Assembly (NCBI RefSeq): GCF_900086645.1
Contig: NZ_LT576451.1
Coordinates: 2,480,001-2,544,000 of the forward strand
Source of the DNA: Curtobacterium sp. 9128
Lineage (GTDB): Bacteria > Actinomycetota > Actinomycetes > Actinomycetales > Microbacteriaceae
DNA length: 64,000 nucleotides
Direction of reading: 5' to 3'
The notes below the pieces were generated by a model that saw nothing but the letters and a program-made list of their open reading frames with translations, ran no database searches and was not told the origin of the DNA. A program made the translations under genes and the position numbers. Positions 28,532 to 37,749 of this stretch are shown piece by piece (the stretch's first letter is position 1; each line of letters begins with the position of its first letter).

Positions 28532-30865
28532 ATGACGGACATCCGTGAGACGTCGGCGCAGGACGACTCCGCCGCGAGCCGCCCCGGACCGTCGCCGCTG
28601 CCGTCCAGCCCGCCCCTGGGCCCGAACACCACGGGCAACCTCGGCTCCCTCCGGTCCCTGCTGCCGCGCTTGTTCTCCCGCGCCCAGCCGGCCGGCGCTG
28701 TCGACACGCTCATCCGGACCGTCCGCTCGCACCACCCGAAGGCGGACGTCACGCTCATCGAGCGTGCGTACTCGGTCGCGGAACGCGCGCACGACGGCCA
28801 GAAGCGCAAGTCCGGCGAGCCCTACATCACGCACCCGGTCGCGGTCGCGCAGATCCTCGCGGACCTCGGCATCGGGCCCATCACGATCGCGGCTGCGCTG
28901 CTGCACGACACGGTCGAGGACACCGACTACCAGCTCGACCAGCTGCGCCACGACTTCGGCGACGAGATCGCGATGCTCGTCGACGGTGTCACGAAGCTCG
29001 ACAAGGTCAAGTACGGCGACAGCGCCCAGGCCGAGACCGTCCGCAAGATGGTCATCGCGATGTCGAAGGACATCCGGGTCCTGGTGATCAAGCTCGCGGA
29101 CCGCCTGCACAACGCCAGGACGTGGGGCTTCGTCGAGTCCACCTCGGCCACGCGCAAAGCCAAGGAGACCCTCGAGATCTACGCGCCGCTCGCGCACCGT
29201 CTGGGCATCCAGATGATCAAGCTCGAGCTCGAGGACCTGTCGTTCGCGGTGCTGCACCCGAAGCTCTACGTCGAGATCGACAGCCTGGTCAAGGAACGGC
29301 AGCCGAAGCGTGAGCAGTTCGTCCAGAACGTCATCGGGACGCTGAAGAAGGACCTGAAGGCCGCCAAGGTGCGCGGCGAGGTCATGGGCCGGCCGAAGCA
29401 GTACTACTCGATCTACCAGAAGATGATCGTCCGGGGCCGCGAGTTCGACGAGATCTACGACCTCGTCGGCATCCGGGTGCTCGTCCCCACGGTCCGCGAC
29501 TGCTACGCCATGCTCGGCTCGGTGCACGCGCGCTGGACCCCGCTGCCCGGACGCTTCAAGGACTACATCGCGACCCCGAAGTTCAACCTGTACCAGTCGC
29601 TGCACACCACGGTCCTCGGGCCGCAGGGACGCCCGGTCGAGATCCAGATCCGCACGCACGAGATGCACCAGCGCGCCGAGTTCGGTGTCGCCGCGCACTG
29701 GAAGTACAAGCAGCGTGCCGCCGGTCGCGACGTGGACAGCTCGAGCGCGAACGACGACATGGCGTGGCTCGCGCACATCACCGACTGGCAGGCCGAGACC
29801 AGCGACCCCGGCGAGTTCCTCGACTCCCTCCGCTACGAGATCGGCGCGAAGGAGACCTACGTCTTCACGCCGCAGGGCAAGGTCATCGGACTCCCCGCCG
29901 GTGCGACCCCGGTCGACTTCGCGTACGCGGTGCACACCGAGATCGGACACCGCACGATGGGCGCGAAGGTGAACGGTCGCCTGGTGCCCCTCGAGAGCTC
30001 GCTGTCGAGCGGCGACGTCGTCGAGATCTTCACGTCGAAGAACCCCGACTCCGGGCCGAGCCAGGACTGGCTGACCTTCGTCCGCAGCCCCCGCGCGCGG
30101 AACAAGATCAAGCAGTGGTTCACCAAGGAGCGCCGCGAAGAGGCGATCGAGCAGGGCCGCGATGCCATCGCCCGTGCGATGCGCAAGCAGAACCTGCCGC
30201 TCCAGCGGATCATGAGCCAGGACTCCATCTCGGAAGTCGCATCCGCGATGCGGTACGAGGACGTCTCCGCGCTCTACGCCGCGATCGGCGAGGGACACGT
30301 CTCGACGCAGTCGGTGATCGAGAAGGTGCTCGCCGGCGTCCAGACCGAGACCGAGACGGACGAACCGGAGCTCGCCTTCCCGCGGCAGGTCACGAGCCGG
30401 CAGCTCCGCAACAGCGACAGCGGCGTGCTCGTCCGCGGGGCGCCCGACATCCTCGTCAAGCTCGCGAAGTGCTGCACCCCGGTTCCCGGCGACCAGATCG
30501 TCGGGTTCATCACCCGCGGGCAGGGTGTGTCCGTGCACCAGGCATCGTGCACCAACGTGAAGTCGCTGATGAACGAACCCGACCGCATGATCGAGGTCGA
30601 GTGGGCGCCGTCGTCGAAGTCGGTGTTCCTGGTCCAGATCCAGATCGAGGCGCTCGATCGGTCGGGACTGCTGAGCGACGTCACCCGGGTGCTGACCGAC
30701 CACCACGTGAACATCCTGTCGGCCACGGTGTCGACGTCGTCGGACCGCCTCGCTCTGTCCCGGTTCGTGTTCGAGATGGGTGACACGACGCACCTGGACC
30801 GCGTCCTCAACGCGGTGCGACGCATCGACGCCGTGTACGACGTCTACCGCGTCAGCGCAGGCTGA
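28532..30865 (+). CDS. relA: Bifunctional (p)ppGpp synthetase/hydrolase (Rel)
   Basis: This 777-residue long RSH enzyme makes and degrades (p)ppGpp in the stringent response. The HD hydrolase domain has HDTVEDT near 125 and an intact metal site. The synthetase domain has RPKQYYSIYQKM near 288, and RFKD near 340. The RxKD form is found in bifunctional enzymes, while monofunctional RelA carries ExDD. TGS follows near 445 (VFTPQGKVIGLPAGATPVDF), then a conserved zinc-finger-like CCTPVPGD, and an ACT domain from about 698 to the end. The first 65 residues are a Pro/Ser-rich extension. Confidence 0.96.
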   Translation: MTDIRETSAQDDSAASRPGPSPLPSSPPLGPNTTGNLGSLRSLLPRLFSRAQPAGAVDTLIRTVRSHHPKADVTLIERAYSVAERAHDGQKRKSGEPYITHPVAVAQILADLGIGPITIAAALLHDTVEDTDYQLDQLRHDFGDEIAMLVDGVTKLDKVKYGDSAQAETVRKMVIAMSKDIRVLVIKLADRLHNARTWGFVESTSATRKAKETLEIYAPLAHRLGIQMIKLELEDLSFAVLHPKLYVEIDSLVKERQPKREQFVQNVIGTLKKDLKAAKVRGEVMGRPKQYYSIYQKMIVRGREFDEIYDLVGIRVLVPTVRDCYAMLGSVHARWTPLPGRFKDYIATPKFNLYQSLHTTVLGPQGRPVEIQIRTHEMHQRAEFGVAAHWKYKQRAAGRDVDSSSANDDMAWLAHITDWQAETSDPGEFLDSLRYEIGAKETYVFTPQGKVIGLPAGATPVDFAYAVHTEIGHRTMGAKVNGRLVPLESSLSSGDVVEIFTSKNPDSGPSQDWLTFVRSPRARNKIKQWFTKERREEAIEQGRDAIARAMRKQNLPLQRIMSQDSISEVASAMRYEDVSALYAAIGEGHVSTQSVIEKVLAGVQTETETDEPELAFPRQVTSRQLRNSDSGVLVRGAPDILVKLAKCCTPVPGDQIVGFITRGQGVSVHQASCTNVKSLMNEPDRMIEVEWAPSSKSVFLVQIQIEALDRSGLLSDVTRVLTDHHVNILSATVSTSSDRLALSRFVFEMGDTTHLDRVLNAVRRIDAVYDVYRVSAG

Positions 30866-30875
30866 CCAGGAGCGG

Positions 30876-31433
30876 TCACACCAGCTCGGCGAGCCGCCGT
30901 TCCGCCTGCCGCACCATCGGCACCGTCCCGAGCTGCCGGAGGCGGAGCCGGAGCGTCGACGGCGCGGTGTCGGTCGCCGCGAGCAGTCCCAGGACGGTGG
31001 GGGCGCGGACCGCCCAGTCCGCCGGTCCGGCGATCCGCAGCAGGTCGAGCGCGGTCCTGACCGGGGTCGTCACCCGGACGCCGGCGACGACCGCGACGTC
31101 GGATGGTTCGACGCGGACCTCGCGGACGCGTCCACCGCCCCGCTGGCGCACGCGCTGCCCGTCGTCGATGCAGGCGTCGTGGGGGAGCGGCGGTCGCGAG
31201 CACCCGCCCCAGATCCAGGCGGCGCTGCGGTCCGATGCGATGATCCGCTCGTCGCCCACGCTCCAGCGGAACGACGCCGCGCGCAGCCCCGGGTCCGTCG
31301 GTTCCGCGACGGACGCCCAGCACTCGCCGATCGCGACCAGGTCGCCGGCCAGCACCGCTGCGCGGAGTTCGGCTTCTGGCCAGTCGTCGGTGGTGACGAG
31401 TCGGGAGGAGCGCACCCGGTCATCCTGCCGCAC
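30876..31433 (-). CDS. AbiEi-antitoxin-like protein, apparently short
   Basis: This 185-residue protein contains VRVTTPVRTALDLLRI, a phrase typical of actinobacterial AbiEi/DUF559-type proteins of the type IV toxin-antitoxin superfamily. The usual N-terminal winged helix-turn-helix is not evident, and no AbiEii-like toxin lies beside it. It may be a degraded or orphan antitoxin-like protein. Two in-frame GTG starts (31433 and 31415) are possible. It converges on rel with a ten-base gap. Confidence 0.6.
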   Translation of the reverse strand: MRQDDRVRSSRLVTTDDWPEAELRAAVLAGDLVAIGECWASVAEPTDPGLRAASFRWSVGDERIIASDRSAAWIWGGCSRPPLPHDACIDDGQRVRQRGGGRVREVRVEPSDVAVVAGVRVTTPVRTALDLLRIAGPADWAVRAPTVLGLLAATDTAPSTLRLRLRQLGTVPMVRQAERRLAELV

Positions 31434-31499
31434 CGGACCGGCGCGGCGGAGCCGACTGTGGACAGCAGCGCAGGTCGACAGGGGCCGGTTCGGGCCGGC

Positions 31500-32462
31500 T
31501 CAGCGCAGGACGTGGGAGCGGTGCACGAGCGCCGCGGCGCCGATGAGCGGCCCGTCCTGGGACAGCCCGGTCGGGACGATCCGCACCTTGGTCACGAAGC
31601 CGAACTCGACGCGCTCGGCGACGGCCTGCCTGGCGTACTCGAACAGGTCCGGCGTGACGTGCGAGAACCCGCCGCCGATCGCCACCACCTCGAGGTCCAC
31701 GAGCGACGTGGCGGCGGCGATGGCCTGCCCGAGGGCGCGACCACTGCGCTTGATCGCCGCGACGGCGATCTCGTCCCCGGCGGCGTACGCGGCGGACAGC
31801 TCCTCGCCGGTCTCGCCGGTGAACCCCTGCCGCCTTGCCCACGCGACGGTCTTCGGCCCGCTCGCCACGGCCTCCAGGCAGCCGGTGCCGCCGCAGGCGC
31901 ACGGGTCGTCGTACCCACCGCACTCGACGTGACCGATGTGCCCGGCGTTGCCGGTCGGACCGCTCACGGTCCGGCCGTGCAGGATGAGCCCACCGCCGAC
32001 GCCCGTGGAGACGATCATGCCCATCACGTGGTCGGAGCCCTGTGCCGCACCGAGCCAGTGCTCGGCGAGCGTGATCGCGAGGCCGTCCATCCGCAGCGTC
32101 ACCGGCGTCCCGGCCGGGACGAGCGCTGCGACGCGGTCGCGGAGCGGGTAGCCGCGCCAGACCGGCATGTTGAGCGGCGAGACGAGTCCGTGTTCCTCGT
32201 CGACGGGGCCGGCCGAGCCGATGCCGACACCGGCGAGCGTCGCGTCGGTCGGCAGCGTCGCGAGGGCGCTCGTGACCACCTCGTCGACGGCTGCCTGCAG
32301 CGCTTCGGAGCTGCGCTGCGGACCGGTGGGGCTCCGGAACCGGGTCCCGGGCAGGACGACGCCCTGGTCGGTGACCAGGGCCGCCTCGACCTTGGTGCCG
32401 CCGAGGTCCACGGCGAGGGCGAGCGATCCGGGGTGGTCGGTGATGGGGTCGGTGTTCGACAT
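31500..32462 (-). CDS. ROK-family sugar kinase (glucokinase-like)
   Basis: This 320-residue ROK protein has the ATP-binding start ALAVDLGGTKVEAALV, VGIGSAGPVD, a catalytic region with LRMDGLAITLAEHWLG, and the zinc signature GHIGHVECGG followed by CACGGTGCLEA. It lacks a DNA-binding N-terminus, so it is a kinase and not a ROK repressor. Glucose or a related hexose is the likely substrate. In the usual E-G-N-D loop the sugar-binding residues appear as R-M-D-G, so activity should be tested. It lies upstream in the same direction as no clear operon partner; deoC is 109 bp away. Confidence 0.88.
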   Translation of the reverse strand: MSNTDPITDHPGSLALAVDLGGTKVEAALVTDQGVVLPGTRFRSPTGPQRSSEALQAAVDEVVTSALATLPTDATLAGVGIGSAGPVDEEHGLVSPLNMPVWRGYPLRDRVAALVPAGTPVTLRMDGLAITLAEHWLGAAQGSDHVMGMIVSTGVGGGLILHGRTVSGPTGNAGHIGHVECGGYDDPCACGGTGCLEAVASGPKTVAWARRQGFTGETGEELSAAYAAGDEIAVAAIKRSGRALGQAIAAATSLVDLEVVAIGGGFSHVTPDLFEYARQAVAERVEFGFVTKVRIVPTGLSQDGPLIGAAALVHRSHVLR

Positions 32463-32571
32463 GCGCGCTCCGATGCGACGGTCTGGAGGCTCGGAGCGGC
32501 TCCCGACGCGGCGTCGCGTCGGTCACGCACCGGCTCGGTGCTGGTGGTCGGGTGGGCCTGGTCGGCCGGGG

Positions 32572-33303
32572 TCAGTAGGAGGTGGTGTCGTCGCCGACGC
32601 CGGAGGCGACGCCGTTCTCGACGCGGTGTGCGACCTCGTCGAGGATGCGGGCCGAGGCGCTCGTACCGATGCGGTTCGCACCGGCCTGGACCATCGCGAC
32701 GAGGGTGTCGAGCCCTCGGACGCCGCCGGATGCCTTCACGCCGGTGTCCGGGCCGACCGTCTCGCGCATCAGGGCGATGTGCTCGGTCGTGGCGCCACCG
32801 CCGGCGAACCCGGTCGAGGTCTTCACGAAGTCCGCGCCGCCCGCGACGGCCGCGCGACTCGCGGCGACGATCTCGTCGTCGGTGAGGAACGCCGTCTCGA
32901 GGATGACCTTGACCACGGTGTCGCCCGCAGCGTCGACGACGGCACGCACGTCCTGCTGGACGCGGTTCCAATCGCCGGACTTCGCCGCGCCGATGTTCTG
33001 GACCATGTCGAGCTCGAAGGCGCCGTCGGCGAGGGCCTGCAGCGACTCGGCGACCTTGGCCTCGGTCGAGGTGGTGCCGTGCGGGAAGCCGATGACGGTC
33101 CCGACGCCCACTCCGGTGCCCTGGAGGCGCTCCACGGCGTGCCGGACGTCGCTCGGGCGGACGCACACGCTGAACACGCGGTGGGTCGCGGCTTCGTCGA
33201 GCTGCGCATCGACGTCGGAGCGGGTCAGCTCCGGCTTCAGGATCGCGTGGTCGATGAGTCGACGCACGGCGTCGGCGGTGACGGGGAAGGCTGCGTTGTC
33301 CAC
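32572..33303 (-). CDS. deoC: Deoxyribose-phosphate aldolase
   Basis: This 243-residue class I aldolase splits 2-deoxyribose 5-phosphate to acetaldehyde and glyceraldehyde 3-phosphate in nucleoside breakdown. It shows LIDHAILKPELT near 16, VCVRPSDV, VIGFPHGTT, VVKVILET with one lysine near 150, and DFVKTSTGF with the Schiff-base lysine near 180, then ASGGVRGLDT and NRIGTSA. The GTG start is 42 bp from the divergent SDR gene. It is separate from other deo genes. Confidence 0.95.
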   Translation of the reverse strand: MDNAAFPVTADAVRRLIDHAILKPELTRSDVDAQLDEAATHRVFSVCVRPSDVRHAVERLQGTGVGVGTVIGFPHGTTSTEAKVAESLQALADGAFELDMVQNIGAAKSGDWNRVQQDVRAVVDAAGDTVVKVILETAFLTDDEIVAASRAAVAGGADFVKTSTGFAGGGATTEHIALMRETVGPDTGVKASGGVRGLDTLVAMVQAGANRIGTSASARILDEVAHRVENGVASGVGDDTTSY

Positions 33304-33332
33304 CCGACAAGCGTACCCGGAGGGGCGCGGCG

Positions 33333-33338
33333 TACCGT
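33333..33338 (+). promoter_or_regulatory. -10 hexamer TACCGT, leaderless promoter for SDR gene
   Basis: It ends seven bases before the ATG within the 42-bp divergent gap to deoC; no ribosome-binding site is present. Confidence 0.5.
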
Positions 33339-33345
33339 TCCCCGC

Positions 33346-34878
33346 ATGCGCGTCCTCGTCACCGGGGCCACCGGCTACATCGGCGGTCGTCTCATCCCAC
33401 GTCTCCTCGAAGCCGGGCACTCCGTCCGCGTGCTCGTCCGTACCCCGCAGAAGCTCGACGACGTCCCCTGGCGGGAGTCGATCGACGTCGTCCAGGGTGA
33501 CCTGCAGGACGGTTCGGCAGTGGCCACCGCGGTCGACGGGATCGAAGCGGTCTACTACCTCGCCCACGCGATGGGTGCCGACGGGGACTTCGAGGAGTCC
33601 GAGCGCGATGCCGCGCAGACGATGGCCACCGCGGCGCACGACGCCGGTGTCCGCCGCTTCGTGTACCTCGGCGGCCTCCACCCCGACGGGGAGCTGTCGA
33701 AGCACCTCCGCAGTCGGAAGGAGGTCGGTGACATCCTGCTCGGGTCGGGTGTGCCGACGATCGCGTTCCAGGCCGGTGTCGTCATCGGGTCCGGGAGCAC
33801 GTCGTTCGAGATGATCCGGCACGTCACCGACGTCCTGCCGTGGATGCCGGCACCGCGATGGGTCCGCAACAAGATCCAGCCGATCGCCGTCCGCGACGTC
33901 CTCTACTACCTCGTCGAGGCGCTCGGCATCCCGGCGGACGTGAACCGGACGTTCGACATCGGCGGGCCGGACGTCCTCCGGTACGGGCAGATGCTGAACG
34001 GGTACGCGGTCGAGGCCAAACTCCCGCAGCGGCCGATCACCGCACTGCCGGTGATGACCCCCGGGCTCGCCGCACACTGGTTCAACATGGTGACGCCGAT
34101 CCCGCGCAAGCTCGCGACGCCGATCATCGAGTCGCTGCAGTTCGAGTGCGTCCAGCGTGAGCACGACATCGACGACGTCGTGCCGCGGCCGGAGGGCGGG
34201 CTGACGTCGTACCGCCGGGCCGTGCGGCTCGCACTGACGAAGATGCGCACCGCCGAGGTCGAGACGAGCTGGCGGAGCGCGACGCTGTCGAGCACCCCGG
34301 CCGACCCGCTGCCGAGCGACCCGGACTGGGCCGGGCACACGGTGTACTCCGACGACCGGACCCGGCACACGTCCGCGCCGCCGGAAGCGGTCTGGAGCGT
34401 CGTCGAGTCGATCGGCGGCGAGAACGGCTGGTACTCGTTCCCGCTCGCGTGGGTCGCCAGGGGGTGGATGGACAAGATCGCCGGGGGAGTCGGCCTCAAC
34501 CGTGGTCGGCGGGACCCGAAGCGCCTCGAACAGGGCGACGCGCTCGACTGGTGGCGCGTCGAACGACTCGACCGCGGGCACTACCTCCGGCTCCGGGCCG
34601 AGTTCAAGTCCCCTGGTCGGGCCTGGCTCGAGATGACCGTCACGCCCACGGACGACGGCGGCTGCGACTACCACCAGCGGGCGCTGTACTTCCCGCAGGG
34701 GCTCGCCGGGCGCCTCTACTGGTACTCGATCCTGCCGTTCCACGGCGTGATCTTCCCGGGCATGGTGGAGCGCATCACGGCCCGCGCCGAACGCGAGGCC
34801 CACCGCACCGACTCGACGCAGGCCAACAGCACGCAGCAGAATGGGTCTCGCGCGCCAGCGCACGAGGAGGCAGCATGA
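33346..34878 (+). CDS. NAD(P)-binding atypical SDR fused to DUF2867-like domain
   Basis: This 510-residue protein has two parts. The N-terminal 300 residues are an atypical short-chain dehydrogenase/epimerase fold with VLVTGATGYIGGRLIPRLLE and YYLAHAMG, lacking a clear Y-x3-K pair. The last 170 residues, from HTSAPPEAVWSVVESIGG through GWYSFPLAWVARGWMDKIAGG, match the SRPBCC-like DUF2867 module commonly fused to such SDRs in actinobacteria. The substrate is unknown; lipid or quinone ligands are plausible for the SRPBCC part. It is coupled by ATGA overlap to a small SGNH hydrolase. Confidence 0.85.
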   Translation: MRVLVTGATGYIGGRLIPRLLEAGHSVRVLVRTPQKLDDVPWRESIDVVQGDLQDGSAVATAVDGIEAVYYLAHAMGADGDFEESERDAAQTMATAAHDAGVRRFVYLGGLHPDGELSKHLRSRKEVGDILLGSGVPTIAFQAGVVIGSGSTSFEMIRHVTDVLPWMPAPRWVRNKIQPIAVRDVLYYLVEALGIPADVNRTFDIGGPDVLRYGQMLNGYAVEAKLPQRPITALPVMTPGLAAHWFNMVTPIPRKLATPIIESLQFECVQREHDIDDVVPRPEGGLTSYRRAVRLALTKMRTAEVETSWRSATLSSTPADPLPSDPDWAGHTVYSDDRTRHTSAPPEAVWSVVESIGGENGWYSFPLAWVARGWMDKIAGGVGLNRGRRDPKRLEQGDALDWWRVERLDRGHYLRLRAEFKSPGRAWLEMTVTPTDDGGCDYHQRALYFPQGLAGRLYWYSILPFHGVIFPGMVERITARAEREAHRTDSTQANSTQQNGSRAPAHEEAA

Positions 34879-35462
34879 GCGACGACGACCGCGGACTGGT
34901 CCTGTTCCTGGGGGACAGCATCACCGCTGGAGGCACGTGGGACGAACGCTTCCCCGACGAGCGCACCCTGAACCTCGGCATCAGCGGGGACACCACGGAC
35001 GGTGTGCTGGAGCGACTCGACGAGGTCGTGCAGGCCGCTCCCGAGGCGATCGTCCTGCTCATCGGCACGAACGACTTCGGCAACCACCGCAAGAGCGCCG
35101 AGCACGTCGTACGGAACGTGGAGACGATCCTCGTGACGCTCCGCCGCGAGCTCCCCGGCGTCCGCCTGCTCCTGGTGTCGGTCCTGCCGCGTCAGGCCGA
35201 GTTCACACCGCGGATCGAGGAGACGAACCGTCACCTGCGCCAGTTCGTCGCCACCTGCCACGCGCAGTACCTCGACGCGTGGCCAGCCCTCGCCGACGGC
35301 GACCACCTCGCCGAGCAGTACACCGACGACGGCCTGCACCTGACCGACGACGGCTACCGCGCGTACGTCGCAGAGCTCGGTCCGGCGCTCGAGCGGCTCC
35401 GCGGTCTGCCGCCGATGTCCCGCCCGATCACGGCCATCGAGCTCGACGAGGCATCTGCCTGA
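34875..35462 (+). CDS. Cytoplasmic SGNH/GDSL hydrolase
   Basis: This 195-residue SGNH protein without a signal peptide has LFLGDSITAGG near residue 12 (block I), GISGDTTDG (block II), LIGTNDFGNH near 60 (block III with N), and DGLHLTDDGYRAY near 158 (block V Asp/His). It resembles TesA/acyl-hydrolase-type esterases. GAGGAGG precedes the ATG, which overlaps the stop of the SDR gene, so the two are probably made together. The following membrane protein overlaps in turn. Confidence 0.9.
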   Translation: MSDDDRGLVLFLGDSITAGGTWDERFPDERTLNLGISGDTTDGVLERLDEVVQAAPEAIVLLIGTNDFGNHRKSAEHVVRNVETILVTLRRELPGVRLLLVSVLPRQAEFTPRIEETNRHLRQFVATCHAQYLDAWPALADGDHLAEQYTDDGLHLTDDGYRAYVAELGPALERLRGLPPMSRPITAIELDEASA

Positions 35463-35896
35463 TGGCCGCACGCAAGGGACGGCCAGCAGTCGGGTCGTCG
35501 CTCCACTCCACCGCGCCCGGTGTCCGCCCCGCAGCCACCGCGTCCTCGGGTCCTGCGGGGACGCCGGCGTTCACGCGCCCGGCCCTGGCACCGGGGCTCG
35601 TCGCGGCCATCGTGCTGCTCGCGTGCATCGCCTTCCTCGACGCGCCGGCGTTCGTGTTCGTCCGGTGGGGGGTCACGGTCCTGGCGCTCATCGTGCTCGT
35701 CTTCGCGACCAGGGGCCGTGCCTGGTGGGCGGCCGTCCTGATGGCAGCGGTCGCGGTCTGCTGGAACCCGCTGGTGACGATCCCGATCCCCGGACAGGTC
35801 TGGGCAGCACTGCAGATCGTCGCAGCGGCGCTGTTCATCGTCGTCGGGATCGTCGTGAAGGTGCCCAGAACGACGGAGGAGCCGCCTGCCCGGTAG
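35462..35896 (+). CDS. Small integral membrane protein (DUF6804-like)
   Basis: This 144-residue protein has a polar, Ser/Pro-rich N-terminus of about 40 residues and four hydrophobic segments: APGLVAAIVLLACIAFL, VRWGVTVLALIVLVFA, WWAAVLMAAVAVCW and QIVAAALFIVVGIVVKV. WNPLVTIPIPGQVW between spans 3 and 4 resembles the conserved loop of DUF6804-type proteins; that name is from memory and unverified. It is coupled to the SGNH hydrolase by a TGATG overlap, forming a three-gene cassette. Confidence 0.7.
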   Translation: MAARKGRPAVGSSLHSTAPGVRPAATASSGPAGTPAFTRPALAPGLVAAIVLLACIAFLDAPAFVFVRWGVTVLALIVLVFATRGRAWWAAVLMAAVAVCWNPLVTIPIPGQVWAALQIVAAALFIVVGIVVKVPRTTEEPPAR

Positions 35897-35899
35897 GAT
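35894..35899 (+). promoter_or_regulatory. -10 hexamer TAGGAT for Stealth gene
   Basis: It overlaps the TAG stop of the small membrane protein and lies 48 bases before the Stealth ATG; AGAAGG is the ribosome-binding site. Confidence 0.42.
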
Positions 35900-35946
35900 C
35901 GGACCGGTCGGGTGCAGCGCCTGACCACCTGATCAGAAGGGCATGG

Positions 35947-37500
35947 ATGAGCAACGAGACCGAGCCGGAGACCGAGAGTCCTCTGCTGAACCCTCGACCG
36001 TCCTCCGGCGGTCTCGACCGCCCCGACATCGTGCTCCGGAAGGGCCGCTTCACCCTGCTGAACGGTCACCTGACACCGCAGCAGTCGATGATCGAGGACC
36101 TCCTCTTCCTCGACGACGCGCTCACCGCGGCCGACGTCGACCACCTGCTCATCCGCGGGAACGACCAGCGCCCCGTCATCGCCGTCGACGAGCGGGACCG
36201 TCAGCGCGCCGAGTCGGCCGTGATGGACGCCGCCGTCGGCGAGCCGTTCTACGCCAAGCCGCCGGGGGAGCCGGCCGTCCTCGTCGTCGATGACGGCCTG
36301 GGCCCCGTCGACCAGCCGGTGCTCCGGGTGTTCCGCCCGCGCCTCGAGCCGCTCGGACGGCTCCGGTACGGTGCCGAGACCAGTGTCCAGCTCGAGTTCT
36401 GGCGAGTGACGGACACCGAGGTCCTCGCGCCGGTCGAGAACGCCCTGATGCGCAGGAGCCTGCCCGTCGACGAGTTCGTGCTCACCGACATCGAGCGGTA
36501 CGGTCGCACGTGGCGCACCGTCGAGCACATGTTCGACGACCACGTCTCGGACATCCGCTTCCCGATCGACATCGTGTTCTCGTGGGTGGACGGCAACGCG
36601 ATCGAGTACCAGCGCGCGCGTCAGGCCGCGCAGTCCTCGGCCGTCCTGGGGGAGGGCGACGACGCCCCCGCCCGGTTCCGGCAGATCAACGAGCTGAAGT
36701 ACGCGCTGCGTTCGGTGTACACGTACGCCCCGTGGATCCGGACGATCTACATCGCCACGGACTCGCCGGCGCCGGCCTGGCTCGCGGACCACCCACGTGT
36801 CCGGATCGTCCGGAGCGAGGAGTTCTTCGCCGACCCGTCGGTGCTGCCCACGCACAACTCGCAGGCCGTCGAGTCGCAGTTGCACCACATCCCGGGCATC
36901 AGCGAGCACTTCATCTACTCGAACGACGACATGTTCTTCGGTCGGCAGGTCGACCCCTCGGTGTTCTTCAGCCCGGGCTCCGTGTCGAAGTTCATCCTGG
37001 CGACGACCCGGATCGGCCTCGGCTCGAACAACCCGCGGCGGAGCGGATTCGAGAACTCCGCGCGGGTGAACCGACGTCTGCTCCAGCAGCGGTTCGGTGC
37101 CGTCACCACGCGCCACCTCGAGCACGCACCGACCCCGCTCCGGTCCAGCATCATGACCGAGATGGAGCACGAGTTCGCGGACGAGTTCCGCGCGACGGCG
37201 GCGTCACGGTTCCGGGCGGCGGAGAACATCTCGGTGACGAACTCCCTGTACCACTACTACGCGCTGCTCACCGGGCGGGCGATCGTGCAGGAGAACGCGC
37301 CGGTCCGGTACGTGGACACGACGATGCAGTCCGGGCTCCGGGCACTCGACGACCTGCTCAAGAAGCGAAACGTCGACTTCTTCTGCCTGAACGACGGCAG
37401 CTTCCCCGAGGTCTCCGACGAGGAACGCACGACCCGCGTCACCGAGTTCCTCGACCGCTACTTCCCGTTCCCGGCCCCGTGGGAGCAGCCCGAGGAGTAG
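35947..37500 (+). CDS. Stealth-family sugar-phosphate transferase
   Basis: This 517-residue protein carries the four Stealth regions: DIVFSWVDGNAIEYQ near 208 (CR1), NELKYALRSVYTYAPWIRTI with HIPGISEHFIYSNDDMFF near 248-330 (CR2), a CR3 region around RHLEHAPTPL near 395, and FFCLNDGS near 478 (CR4). Stealth enzymes transfer hexose-1-phosphate to growing surface polysaccharide. About 190 N-terminal residues precede CR1, including DIVLRKGRFTLLNGHLT. No capsule operon surrounds it. A GC-rich array and two 116-bp palindromes follow. Confidence 0.92.
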   Translation: MSNETEPETESPLLNPRPSSGGLDRPDIVLRKGRFTLLNGHLTPQQSMIEDLLFLDDALTAADVDHLLIRGNDQRPVIAVDERDRQRAESAVMDAAVGEPFYAKPPGEPAVLVVDDGLGPVDQPVLRVFRPRLEPLGRLRYGAETSVQLEFWRVTDTEVLAPVENALMRRSLPVDEFVLTDIERYGRTWRTVEHMFDDHVSDIRFPIDIVFSWVDGNAIEYQRARQAAQSSAVLGEGDDAPARFRQINELKYALRSVYTYAPWIRTIYIATDSPAPAWLADHPRVRIVRSEEFFADPSVLPTHNSQAVESQLHHIPGISEHFIYSNDDMFFGRQVDPSVFFSPGSVSKFILATTRIGLGSNNPRRSGFENSARVNRRLLQQRFGAVTTRHLEHAPTPLRSSIMTEMEHEFADEFRATAASRFRAAENISVTNSLYHYYALLTGRAIVQENAPVRYVDTTMQSGLRALDDLLKKRNVDFFCLNDGSFPEVSDEERTTRVTEFLDRYFPFPAPWEQPEE

Positions 37501-37600
37501 CCCGCGCGCCCGCCCGGTGCCCGGCGCCCGGCGCCCGCCCGGCGCCCGGCGCCCGCCGGTGCCCGGCGCCCGCGCGATGCCCGGCGCCCGCGCGGTGCCG
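37501..37600. repeat. GC-rich simple repeat (CCCGGCGCC units)
   Basis: About 100 bases made almost only of G and C with at least seven copies of GGCGCC, arranged as irregular 11-20 bp tandem units such as GTGCCCGGCGCCCGCGCG. It starts at the Stealth stop codon. It probably arose by slippage and may fold into hairpins. Confidence 0.8.
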
Positions 37601-37609
37601 CTCAGCCCC

Positions 37610-37725
37610 ACCGGTCACAACACCCCGCTCAGGTCTGCCGAGCGGTCACGAACCGTCGGCTGGACGCTGTGCCGGCGACGAGTTCCGACCGCTCGGCGCA
37701 ACCCAAACGGGGAGTCGTGACCGGT
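37610..37725. repeat. 116-bp palindromic element, copy A
   Basis: The ends ACCGGTCAC and GTGACCGGT are exact reverse complements. An inner pair, CCGAGCGGTC at 37638 and GACCGCTCGG at 37687, shares the same centre. The whole can fold into one long interrupted hairpin. Confidence 0.82.
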
Positions 37726-37749
37726 CGGGGCGAGCCCCGACGCCTGCTG

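Noticed and set aside
27161..30793. A very long minus-strand open frame opposite secF, the rhodanese gene and rel
   Set aside because: It crosses three well-supported genes, its translation is low-complexity Arg/Asp/Val, and it matches the codon-position shadow expected in very GC-rich DNA.
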